Positions 9,801-17,891 of a stretch of 64,000 nucleotides of DNA are shown here, piece by piece. Source of the stretch: Bacteroidia bacterium (GTDB lineage: Bacteria > Bacteroidota > Bacteroidia > Flavobacteriales > Flavobacteriaceae); contig JAUIAY010000006.1 of the NCBI GenBank assembly GCA_030425285.1, positions 1 through 64,000 on the forward strand, written 5' to 3'. Numbering within the stretch: the first letter of the stretch is position 1; each line of letters starts with the position of its first letter. The position numbers were made by a program, and so were the translations under genes. A model generated the notes under the pieces. It had not been told where the DNA came from and searched no databases. It saw only the letters and a program-made list of their open reading frames with translations.

Positions 9801-12800
9801 TTATCATAACTACAAGCTATTTCTTCTAAACTACCTGCATTATTTTTATACAGCGTCATAATCAAATTCTGGTAAGGCAAATCACCATTATCCTCTCTAA
9901 GAGTGCCTGAATAGTTATTGATTTCCAAAATATGAATGTTGGATTCTGCTGTAAAGTCAAACCAAATATCTCCTCCATTTGTACCGTTGCAAGACATGGT
10001 TTCTGAAGATACCGTAGCACCAATGAATGAACCTAAAGAAACAGAGGTATTACAAACCTCATCTGTATTTATTGGCAGTGTAATGGCAGTTGTCACATCA
10101 TCATTTCTAATAAACTCAAACGGTCCTGACCAATAGCTTTCATCTCCTGCTCCGCAAACTGCTCTTACAAAATATTCATAAGTAGCCGCATATGGGTCTA
10201 TAAAATCGGCAGCTGTTGGTGTATACGAGTTTGTTGATACTATTGTTCCAGATTGCGGAATAGTTCCGTTTTCAAATGGTTGGATAGCAACTTCCCATTG
10301 GTTTTCAGAGCCTCCAGGTGTCCAAGACATCACATTAGTGGCACTTATACTCAAATCCGTAGGTTGTGGACAAGAAACTGACCCACATATCGCAGTTCCT
10401 TCATAAACTGTGCGTCTTGGTATTAAACCTGTTGGACTTGTGTAAATTGTAGTGCCTTGGTCGTTACGAATTTCAAAAGAATAATTAGCAAATTGGTTGG
10501 CATTACTTCCCAGTGTATTAAAGAATACTGTAAACTCTACTCCAGAACAAAGGAACAAAGTAAACTCATCTCCTTGATTTCCATCAAAAGGTAATGATTG
10601 TACTTCTTGGTTGTTTTGTGTTATTTCAAGTTCTCCAGAAATATCAGAATCACTATTCAATACAAATGTATATTGACATAAATTTTCAAAGCTACATCTA
10701 GTAAGAGCTTCTACAGGTCCTATCCATTCGCCTTCAACACCATCGCAAACTGCTCTTACATAAATATCATACAGAGTTGACGCATTTAATCCATTTACAG
10801 TAAAGGGATTTGTATCAGCAACATACAAATAGCTTGGATCCGTATTGCCCACAGGAGCTGGCGTTCCCGAAGGTTGAACTGAAATCTCCCATTCAGATTC
10901 AGAGCCATTGGCATCCCAAGTTACTTGTAAGGACGTATCAGTAATGTTATCTACAACGATATTTGTTGGTTCAGGACATTCTGGAATATCTTCAATATTT
11001 ATATTGTCTATAACCAAAGTTTGTCCTCTGTAAGGTCCTGTACTCGGGAAAAACGGTACATGAAAAGCAATATTGATATCGCCAGTGATTCCATCAGGAA
11101 AGTTAATAATCTTAACCCTGTACTCTATATTGTTAATTAAAACAGTGTCGTCATCTGAATCATAAAGCACTGTAGTAAATTGATCCAACCCAATACCATT
11201 AGTAGATAAAAGAACCTCCAAATCTTCTGTAAAGAAGCTATCATTGACTCTGTAGTAATAACGTAATCGTTGATTTTCAGTAATAGTTATGGTTGGAGAT
11301 ATTAACCAATCTTCATTTTGTCCATTTGTTCCTGTAAACATGGCTGCTGCCTGATCACCTTCATAAGGAAAAGCAGCACTATCTAATTCCCAAGTTTCTA
11401 AATCACCATTATCATTCACGATTGTCCAACAATCTTCGGACTCGGAATCATAATTAAAGGTTTCAACAAAAGGCGATGTAAATGATGTGCACAACGTTCT
11501 AAAAGTTATTGGTCCTACCCATTCACTTCCTTCTGCACCGCAATCAGCCATAACGTAAAACTCGTATTCGGTATCAGGAGATAATCCAATAGCTGAATAA
11601 CTGGTAGACGTAACTGCCTCACCATCACTAGTTGGCACACCTGAACCTGCTGGCTGCACTACAATATTCCAATCTGTTTCTTGGAAGCCTTCAGTCCAAG
11701 ATAGCTCTGCGCTATTAGTAAATACAGTATCTACCGTTAAACCTGATGGGTTTGGACATGCAGGAGCATCAGTAATACTCACATCATCAATATTTAAAAC
11801 TGACCATCCTCCAGTAAACTCTGGCGGAACCCTTAAGGCAATGTATACTGTACCAGAACCTTCTAGAATTATAGATTTCTCAACATATCCTGTATTGGTA
11901 AATATTTCCAAAGGCTCAATTACACTAAAGCTCCCTGGACTTGAATTGGTTGTTGACATTAACACCTCAAGTCCGAAACGCGGCGGTCCTGTAAAAAATG
12001 AGAAAGCCGCTCGGTATTTATACTTTAACACTTTGGTATTACCATCTAAATTAATAGCTGGGGAAATCAAATATTCGTTGAAGCTTGAAGGTGGGTTAAA
12101 CATTGAGGTTTGAAGTATGGCATTTTCTTCATTAATACTCCAAGTTGTCCCATCATTATTGGCATCAGTGATTTTCCAACAGAACTTTTGGGTATCGTCA
12201 TCATCATCATTAAAACTTTCATAAAACGGTGTGTCGTAAGATTCACAAAGTGTTGTAAAAGGAACTGGACCAACCCACTCACTTTGATCATCTGCTGCAC
12301 AATAAGCCCTCACATAGAACTCATAGCGATGTCCAGAATCTAATCCTGTCGCCATGTAAGGAAAATGGCTATCAACTAACAATCCACTACTCGTTGGAAT
12401 TCCAGAATCTAAATCCTGAATAACTACTTCCCATTGTGTTTCTTCATCACCAACATCCCAAAACAACCAAGCCGAGTTAGTTGTTATTTGTAACACAAAA
12501 GGATTTAAAGGGTCAGGACAAGTTGGCTTATCTTCAATGTAAACATCATCAATAGACAATCTTACTCCTGTAGTTGTTGTATTGGGCTCTACTACCCAAG
12601 CAATATTTACTTCACCAATTATGTCTTCGGGTAAATCAACAATGATCTCGGTGAAGTTGGTATTGTTAGTTTGTATAACAGGATCTATTATAGTTGTAAA
12701 ATCATCATATCCAACACCTGTGGTTGAGAGTTTAAGAGCGTAAGTCATTGAGCCTTGAGTTGCTCTATGTTTATATCGAAGCCTTTTAGGCGAACCATCA

Positions 12801-14605
12801 AAATTAACACGAGGTGAAGCATATAGGTCATTGTTGTTGTCTGGTGAATCATCGGTCCAAATGGTAGCATATCCAGTCAGATAACCCCAACTTGCACCAT
12901 CACCATTTAAATCGATAGGTGTCCAGCATGGTTCTGGGTTTCCTCCATTAGAAACTGTTGCAAAATCAGTAAAGTAAGGTGTGTTAAAGGTTGGACATTG
13001 TGTTGTGAATGTTGATGGGTTACTCCACGCACCTGGCACACTACTACAAACCGATCTCACATAAAGATCATAGGTTGTACCTGGTGTCAAACCAGTGTTT
13101 ATTAATGTACCTGTATTTGTATTAGTAATAGTTCCAGTTCCTGTAGGTTCACCTGAACCGGTTGGAACTACTGCATACTGCCAAGAATCGGCAAATCCAC
13201 CAATATTATCCCAAGAGAACAGCACGCTGTTACTAGTTAAATTATTATATGTAAAATCACTAGGAGGTGCACAGGTTGGGCTAGATATTTCCAGTTCAAA
13301 GCAAATTCCTGCCCCAGAAGTCAGTTGAGAAGACAAAACAATTATATAGGTTTGTCCTGCTTGAACTAAAAGATTGTTTATACTTCTTGGATCAAAAGGG
13401 TCTGTTGTATTAGTTCCTGCTATACAATTAACCCCCACGTTTGAACAACCTTCGTACACAAAAAGAGATGTTTGGTCATTGAAACAGTTATTACCTCCTG
13501 CACCACCATCAACAAATGTAGTTGTGGTTAACGTTAACAAACCATCTACAGTTGGGGTATAAGACAAAAACACCTTGTCTCCATTTAAATAGTTTGTTGT
13601 TGAAGATCCTCCAACGGTATTACAGTTAGTTCCTTCAGTGGAATAAACCTCATCAGGATTTACCCAGTTTTGTAAATTATCTGTGAGTACATATGGTGTG
13701 GTGTCAATATCTGTAAGCTCAATAGGAAAGTCACAGGACAATCCAAATTTTAAAGTCTTGAAAGTATGAGGACCAGACCATTCACTTTGTGTATCATTAT
13801 CGCACAATGCCGATATATATATATCATAATCTGTATCGTCATCTAAACTCATTAGTTCGTAACTGTTTCCTGTTACTGGAATACCACTTGCTGCTGGACT
13901 ACCTCCTTCAGGTAAAACCTGTATTTCAAAGTTAGTAGCCGTAGGATGCGTCCATGTAACCGTAGCTGAATCAACTCCTATATCATCAATAGATACACTA
14001 GCATCGTCAATATCCTCACAACCTTGAAGTACAGAAACTTCATCAACAAACCATTCATCTCCTGTTGGTGATGCTCCATTTTGTGTGTTTACCGCTACAA
14101 AGGCGATGTAAATGTTTAAACCTGCTGGTATAGATTCAGGCAATTCAACTACTTTTTTCTCGTAGCTTGTTTGCGAGCCAATATTTAAGTTAGTTTCGTT
14201 ATAGGATTGAATAACAATATTAAACCCATTGATATCTGGTTGGGCTGCTGTGGAAATTCTAATTTGATATTCAGCACCATTATCTATTTCATTTGCCTGC
14301 TTGGTATAAAATTGAATTTCTCCATTTTCAGGAACAGCAATTTGTGGAGTTACCAAAAAATATTGAGCCGTATTTTGATCTCCAATGTTATCTGCACTTG
14401 GATTTATGGATACTCCATTTGACCCTAAATAGCCATCTGTTGTAGCTGACCAATCTAATGTTCCTATATCGTTACTAAAAAGTGACCAGTCCCCAGGTAT
14501 ACCAGAATCAAAATTTTCGTTTATCTGGGCAAAACCTTTTCCTGAACAAAATAGAAATAATGTTAAGATCAATACGAAGAAAATCCCTTTGTTTTGATAC
14601 TTCAT
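6818..14605 (-). CDS. Giant T9SS type B surface protein with fibronectin III and cleaved-adhesin domains
   Basis: The start at 14605 gives a clean signal peptide (MKYQNKGIFFVLILTLFLFCSGKGFAQ) and about 2595 aa; an upstream ATG at 14665 would add 20 residues. Several modules repeat: an NFDSGIPGDWS-like choice-of-anchor/cleaved-adhesin domain followed by a fibronectin III domain (motifs TxxSxxLSWT and YEFYVRA.C) ending in TFxTLC. The C-terminal third has Ig-like repeats with the pattern GFTSGGTFSAETGL. The last roughly 85 residues are the gliding-motility C-terminal (CHU_C, type B sorting) domain: ISPDGNGKNDTFDL, IFNRHGREVY and LPDGTYYYSI. Such proteins are exported by the T9SS and attached to the surface. 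The direct PorP/SprF neighbour fits this. The exact role (adhesion, gliding or matrix) is unknown. Confidence 0.92.
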   Translation of the reverse strand: MKYQNKGIFFVLILTLFLFCSGKGFAQINENFDSGIPGDWSLFSNDIGTLDWSATTDGYLGSNGVSINPSADNIGDQNTAQYFLVTPQIAVPENGEIQFYTKQANEIDNGAEYQIRISTAAQPDINGFNIVIQSYNETNLNIGSQTSYEKKVVELPESIPAGLNIYIAFVAVNTQNGASPTGDEWFVDEVSVLQGCEDIDDASVSIDDIGVDSATVTWTHPTATNFEIQVLPEGGSPAASGIPVTGNSYELMSLDDDTDYDIYISALCDNDTQSEWSGPHTFKTLKFGLSCDFPIELTDIDTTPYVLTDNLQNWVNPDEVYSTEGTNCNTVGGSSTTNYLNGDKVFLSYTPTVDGLLTLTTTTFVDGGAGGNNCFNDQTSLFVYEGCSNVGVNCIAGTNTTDPFDPRSINNLLVQAGQTYIIVLSSQLTSGAGICFELEISSPTCAPPSDFTYNNLTSNSVLFSWDNIGGFADSWQYAVVPTGSGEPTGTGTITNTNTGTLINTGLTPGTTYDLYVRSVCSSVPGAWSNPSTFTTQCPTFNTPYFTDFATVSNGGNPEPCWTPIDLNGDGASWGYLTGYATIWTDDSPDNNNDLYASPRVNFDGSPKRLRYKHRATQGSMTYALKLSTTGVGYDDFTTIIDPVIQTNNTNFTEIIVDLPEDIIGEVNIAWVVEPNTTTTGVRLSIDDVYIEDKPTCPDPLNPFVLQITTNSAWLFWDVGDEETQWEVVIQDLDSGIPTSSGLLVDSHFPYMATGLDSGHRYEFYVRAYCAADDQSEWVGPVPFTTLCESYDTPFYESFNDDDDDTQKFCWKITDANNDGTTWSINEENAILQTSMFNPPSSFNEYLISPAINLDGNTKVLKYKYRAAFSFFTGPPRFGLEVLMSTTNSSPGSFSVIEPLEIFTNTGYVEKSIILEGSGTVYIALRVPPEFTGGWSVLNIDDVSITDAPACPNPSGLTVDTVFTNSAELSWTEGFQETDWNIVVQPAGSGVPTSDGEAVTSTSYSAIGLSPDTEYEFYVMADCGAEGSEWVGPITFRTLCTSFTSPFVETFNYDSESEDCWTIVNDNGDLETWELDSAAFPYEGDQAAAMFTGTNGQNEDWLISPTITITENQRLRYYYRVNDSFFTEDLEVLLSTNGIGLDQFTTVLYDSDDDTVLINNIEYRVKIINFPDGITGDINIAFHVPFFPSTGPYRGQTLVIDNINIEDIPECPEPTNIVVDNITDTSLQVTWDANGSESEWEISVQPSGTPAPVGNTDPSYLYVADTNPFTVNGLNASTLYDIYVRAVCDGVEGEWIGPVEALTRCSFENLCQYTFVLNSDSDISGELEITQNNQEVQSLPFDGNQGDEFTLFLCSGVEFTVFFNTLGSNANQFANYSFEIRNDQGTTIYTSPTGLIPRRTVYEGTAICGSVSCPQPTDLSISATNVMSWTPGGSENQWEVAIQPFENGTIPQSGTIVSTNSYTPTAADFIDPYAATYEYFVRAVCGAGDESYWSGPFEFIRNDDVTTAITLPINTDEVCNTSVSLGSFIGATVSSETMSCNGTNGGDIWFDFTAESNIHILEINNYSGTLREDNGDLPYQNLIMTLYKNNAGSLEEIACSYDNLLTTYYTSELVIGDNYKLRVTLDATESYEYTFNVCVKTPVDACSFNHAVNGGFEEPALNGLSGITTIKDMKVIPGWRCNLDSSDSIFIWESLNAPGFSPYEGGQMVQILSDQGTTIDQNDNINVKGYYRDFDTSEITLFNYSFAHYGRFIGNTIELLAGPPGGPYAQVTSHPGDAAWQLVSGEYSVPEGQNITRFIFRANGSDNIGNTLDAVSFVPNNEIISQPSEVDCTNPTITLEANGSGTWVAADTNPGTVIFDDANSNTTTISGFIRPGTYSFTWETRYCENTIELTYNGISEIPTVESPVEYCLNGTAEPLMATASGSYSLVWYTQEVGGTGSTTAPTPDTSVVGSTSYYVAHEDTNGCEGPRAEIVVTINDAITPELTFSYDTTCIVTTENQLPILSTGFATGGTFTSSTVTVDATTGEIDMTTASLGVHDILYTFNGDTSNCTLAGTFTATIDITTAITPVTGFNYGNAQFCLINDSSVTPILDAGFTMGGTFSATSITVNAVTGEVDLTSGTVGTHDITYTYDADPDNCVEGGSTTTTIEIVETIVPVTIFTYDEDTYCTETGTIVPTLATGFTSGGTFSAETGLTLDANTGEISTDTSVAGNYTVSYEINEDLSTCTEGSVSTFMIMILETTTPITEFNYGSGPFCALASETVLPSLGTGFTSGGTFTSTTVTVNETSGELDLTTATTGTHSITYTYNGDSENCITNGTFTTSIEVVEVTISNTDFTYANDLYCADSQNILPELGADFTMGGIFSAETGLNINASTGEINVASSSVGNYTVIYEIVEDLDNCIQGSISMFDITILDQIEVAIEGACNDNDYWLTASPVNGSYNPNEVTFTWMDTNGNVVGENSETFNVTQYANQNSNITTPLQISLTVDFGGCSTTTSYTVDQLACNDVQIPRGISPDGNGKNDTFDLTDYGATNVIIFNRHGREVYKFSGAYTNQWYGQSNNGNDLPDGTYYYSIQKEDGSSVTGWVYINRAH

Positions 14606-14711
14606 TTTTGAAGACAAAAGGGTTATAAGTGCTACAGTTTTTTGTAACGTGTGTCTCATATTCAAACAGTTTCAGTTAGTAATTTTGTGCTGTGAATATA
14701 AGACTATATAT

Positions 14712-14780
14712 ACTATATATATAGTGCTAGTATTTAATATTTACTGAATTTTAAAAGACGAACAAAAGACTTAAGTCGCT
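14712..14780 (-). promoter_or_regulatory. Upstream element shared with the 20.9-kb surface-protein gene
   Basis: The plus-strand text ACTATATATA, 16 bases, then TATTTACTGAA begins at 14712. It aligns without gaps to 21037-21105, identical at 48 of 69 positions by hand count. Both copies stand in the same orientation upstream of a minus-strand T9SS substrate gene. The left part contains a perfect palindrome, ACTATAT/ATATAGT (14712-14725). It may be a regulator site or part of a promoter. Confidence 0.5.
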
Positions 14781-14804
14781 GATAATGCGATGATTATGTT
14801 CGAT

Positions 14805-15980
14805 TTAAGTTTCTTGAACAATTTGATGTTCTTTTGAACCCTGAAGTTGTTTTATCTTATCCTGAAGTAACAGAATAGCTTTTTTATTTTTCTGTAAAAT
14901 AAAGAAAATAAACAAAGCTAAAATAATCAAAATAGTGAACATCCATTTTAACTGGGTTTTAAATTTTTGTTCAATTGATTTTAAGTTATCGTTAAATGTT
15001 TTTGAATTTTCATCAATGGAACTACTAACTGATTCCCGTTCAGAAATTTTAATTTTTAACTGGGTTTTTAAGTATAGATCATAATAGGTTTGATAATTTT
15101 CCCATTGGCTTAACGCCAAATAATTTTCAAAAAGTCCCTTGTATATTCCTAGATTCAGAATCAAATCGCCAACATCTTTTGATTTGTTCAATGCTTCATT
15201 CAATAAAGCTATAGCTTTTTCATATTCTCCTTCTAAAGTGTAAACCTCTGCAAGTCCCTTTTGTGCAAATGAAATGAGACTGTTTGCTTTTTCCAATTTA
15301 GCAAAAGCAATAGAACGGTTAAAGCTGTTTTTAGCATTACCATATTCAGAAAGCATTGAATAACAGTTCCCAATATTGTAATGCACTATACTAAGGTTTG
15401 CATTATTGTTTACAGATTTTATTTTCTCATACTCCCGAATACCTCTAAAAAAGTATTCCAATGCTATATCACAGTTTAAATTATCTTTATAAATAAAACC
15501 TTTAACAATATAACTATTTGCTAAAAGCCTTCTTACAGCGTCTTGTTTAGGGTAGGTCAAGGCCAAACGTTCTGTCTTTTCAAGATATTCAACAGATTTG
15601 TCAAATATTTTAAGCTGTTGATATAAGATTCCTATTCGAAATAATATTTCAACCTGTAGCACGGGATCGTTTAGGTTTTCAGATAGCTCATTGGCTTTTA
15701 TAATATATTCTAATGCTTTTTGGTAATCTCTTTTAGATGTGTAGCCTAAAGCTATTAACATTAAAGCTTTGGTTCTGGACTGTAGTGAATAATTTAAGTT
15801 TTGGTGTACAGTTAATCCAAACTCAATTGCTTCGTCAGGATATTCATAAATCTTATTCGTTTTGACATTCAATAGACTATCTATCTTTTGCTGATTTTGG
15901 TAGAGCTTTTCATCAGCAAAGACTTGACCGTTCAAAAATAGTAGAACAAAGAAGAGTTTATATGTTAAATTTTTGCCCAT
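14805..15980 (-). CDS. TPR-repeat membrane protein, companion of the hybrid AraC regulator
   Basis: The protein has a signal peptide (MGKNLTYKLFFVLLFLNGQVFA), then TPR-type helical repeats (about 25-320), a transmembrane segment (WMFTILIILALFIFFIL) and a short charged coiled tail ending at about residue 391. The start at 15980 leaves one base after the upstream stop; an earlier in-frame ATG at 16007 would overlap the upstream gene. The layout matches the sensory half of the upstream AraC-type regulator, but no DNA-binding domain follows. It may be a co-sensor for, or a truncated relative of, that regulator. No enzyme motif is seen. Confidence 0.8.
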   Translation of the reverse strand: MGKNLTYKLFFVLLFLNGQVFADEKLYQNQQKIDSLLNVKTNKIYEYPDEAIEFGLTVHQNLNYSLQSRTKALMLIALGYTSKRDYQKALEYIIKANELSENLNDPVLQVEILFRIGILYQQLKIFDKSVEYLEKTERLALTYPKQDAVRRLLANSYIVKGFIYKDNLNCDIALEYFFRGIREYEKIKSVNNNANLSIVHYNIGNCYSMLSEYGNAKNSFNRSIAFAKLEKANSLISFAQKGLAEVYTLEGEYEKAIALLNEALNKSKDVGDLILNLGIYKGLFENYLALSQWENYQTYYDLYLKTQLKIKISERESVSSSIDENSKTFNDNLKSIEQKFKTQLKWMFTILIILALFIFFILQKNKKAILLLQDKIKQLQGSKEHQIVQET

Positions 15981-15981
15981 T

Positions 15982-17565
15982 TTACGCACTGTCCTTAACG
16001 CTTTCACGCTCTTCCTTTATAAGATTGATAAATGTAGCAGGCGACATACCTACAACAGATTTAAAAACTGTAGCAAAACTACTATGTGAAGCATATCCGC
16101 TCTCTTCAGCTAAATAGCTTATTTTATAGTTGGAATAGTTTGGGTCGCTTTTGAGTTTTTCAATAATATAGTTTATTCGTAATTTATTGATAAACGTATT
16201 GAAATTATCATTGTAGTGTCTGTTTATTATTTCTGACAGGTACTTTGTATTGGTTTCAAACTGACCAGCCAATACAGCTAAAGACATGTCTTTACTTAAG
16301 TACTTATTGGATTTTTCAAATTTGTTAAGCTTGAGCAATAGACTCCTTTCTGTTTCTTCAGGAATGAGAATACGTTTTTTAGTTTTCTTTTTGGGTAATT
16401 TGGCCTTTATAAGATTTGATTTCGTTATCTCAAGATAACTGATAATTTCCTTAAGTCGTTTTTTTCGACCTTCACTTTTAAGTAGTAGAAATAGCCCTAG
16501 TAATGCAGCTAAAAGTCCTCCTGCTAATGTTAAATAGAAATATTTGCTGTATTTGTCTTCTTCAGCCACCAAAATACTTTCTTGCTGGGTTGTCAACATA
16601 TTAAAAAGTGTGTTGACCGACTCCTGTTCCATCAATCCAACTTCTGTATTCAAAACCAAAAACACATCATTGTAAACTTTGTGTTGACTATTTTGATTGG
16701 TTGCTAAATAGTTTATGGCCAAATCACGGTTTATTTGCATTAATAGATTGGGGTTTTCTAGTATTTCAGCAAAACGTAGAGCAATAAACAGGGTTTCTTC
16801 ACTGGGTTTGAATTTTTTTTCCTGCAGCTGAAGTTGCCCTAAAGCAGCGTAGGTTTTAGCTTTTTGATAAAGATTGTTCTCTTTAGCTCCATCAATTAGA
16901 TTTAAAACCTTGTTTAAATAAACTTTGGCTGAATCTATTTTTGATATATTACTGAAAGCTTGAGCTTTTATTAAATACAATGCCTTTTTTTTGTTGGGAT
17001 TTGATTTGTAAAACGCCTTATAGTCATTTTCTATTTTCTGAATACTATCAAAAACAACTTTATCGCGTCTATCAGCCAACAATTTTGCTTGCTCAAGTGC
17101 AATTTGTTGTTCCAACTCCTCATCTTTGGGTGATACCTTTGCTACAATTAGCCTTGCACTATCTAAATAATCTTTAAACTGCTTGTCTAAATATAGTTTT
17201 CTTGATAGTGAAGCTCTTAATATTAGATTTTGAACACGGGTTTCTGGAAGAATCTCACTGAATTGATTTTCAGCATCAAAAGCATGCTTTGTGGCATTGA
17301 TATAGTCTCCTTTAATATCGTAGCTTATAGCAAGTAGTAGATTAGCCTGTGCTCTTCCTTGATAATCCTGTGTTGTTTTTAAAATATGATCAGCAATCTT
17401 AATTGTTTCACTAGGGTCATGGTACAACAACTCTTTAGCTTTTAGGGCAAGATCATCTTGTTGCGAATACATGACATTTGTAAAAACAAAGCCTATAAAC
17501 ACAAGTTTAAGGGTTTTAACTAGTTGAGAACCTTTTGAATATCTCCTTTTCGTATTTTCAGACAA
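15982..17565 (-). CDS. Membrane-anchored TPR hybrid regulator with AraC-type DNA-binding domain
   Basis: The 527-aa protein starts with a hydrophobic signal or anchor segment (LVKTLKLVFIGFVFTNVMYSQ) and continues with TPR-like helices (about 40-330). A transmembrane segment follows (about 345-365, FYLTLAGGLLAALLGLFLLL). A basic linker then leads to a C-terminal AraC-family helix-turn-helix (about 405-515). The second HTH helix region is visible as ISYLAEESGYASHSSFATVFK followed by VVGMSPATF. Such proteins sense envelope signals through the periplasmic TPR part and bind DNA on the cytoplasmic side. It sits between two T9SS surface-protein genes whose upstream regions share a motif, which makes it the obvious candidate controller (inference). 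Confidence 0.88.
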   Translation of the reverse strand: MSENTKRRYSKGSQLVKTLKLVFIGFVFTNVMYSQQDDLALKAKELLYHDPSETIKIADHILKTTQDYQGRAQANLLLAISYDIKGDYINATKHAFDAENQFSEILPETRVQNLILRASLSRKLYLDKQFKDYLDSARLIVAKVSPKDEELEQQIALEQAKLLADRRDKVVFDSIQKIENDYKAFYKSNPNKKKALYLIKAQAFSNISKIDSAKVYLNKVLNLIDGAKENNLYQKAKTYAALGQLQLQEKKFKPSEETLFIALRFAEILENPNLLMQINRDLAINYLATNQNSQHKVYNDVFLVLNTEVGLMEQESVNTLFNMLTTQQESILVAEEDKYSKYFYLTLAGGLLAALLGLFLLLKSEGRKKRLKEIISYLEITKSNLIKAKLPKKKTKKRILIPEETERSLLLKLNKFEKSNKYLSKDMSLAVLAGQFETNTKYLSEIINRHYNDNFNTFINKLRINYIIEKLKSDPNYSNYKISYLAEESGYASHSSFATVFKSVVGMSPATFINLIKEERESVKDSA

Positions 17566-17730
17566 ACAATATTGGATTTTTATTAAACCTCAAAAATAAC
17601 CTTATGTATGTAATTTTACGCTATTGTAGTCGATCAATTTAAAGTAAATATAATAAACTTTGGCGAAGGCTTTTTGTTTTAATCATTTGCGAGGTGTTTG
17701 CTGAAAAGCAGACTATTTATTTTAACACAA

Positions 17731-17756
17731 AAAAGCAGCCATTTCTGGCTGCTTTT
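17731..17756 (-). terminator. Hairpin terminator
   Basis: A perfect 10-bp stem AAAAGCAGCC / GGCTGCTTTT has a 6-base loop. It lies about 135 bases past the stop of the 1004-aa surface-protein gene and upstream of the AraC-type regulator. Flanking A and T runs let it work in either direction. Confidence 0.75.
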
Positions 17757-17847
17757 CACATGAAAAAAATCACTTTTTTAAAAGTGCTCAAATAAATATC
17801 TAAATTTAACTTTTTACTGAATTACTTACGATATCTATTTATTTTAA

Positions 17848-17880
17848 AACATAGGTAGCCTCATAGAAACCACCTATGTT
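17848..17880 (-). terminator. Hairpin just after the 1004-aa surface-protein gene
   Basis: A 9-bp perfect stem AACATAGGT / ACCTATGTT encloses a 15-base loop. It starts 12 bases past the stop codon and is followed, on the minus strand, by a short T-rich run (TTTTAAAAT). It could stop transcripts or protect their 3' ends. The 326 bases between 17566 and 17891 hold this hairpin, the one at 17731, and a copy of TTTACTGAATT at 17813. Confidence 0.6.
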
Positions 17881-17891
17881 TATTCTTTAAT

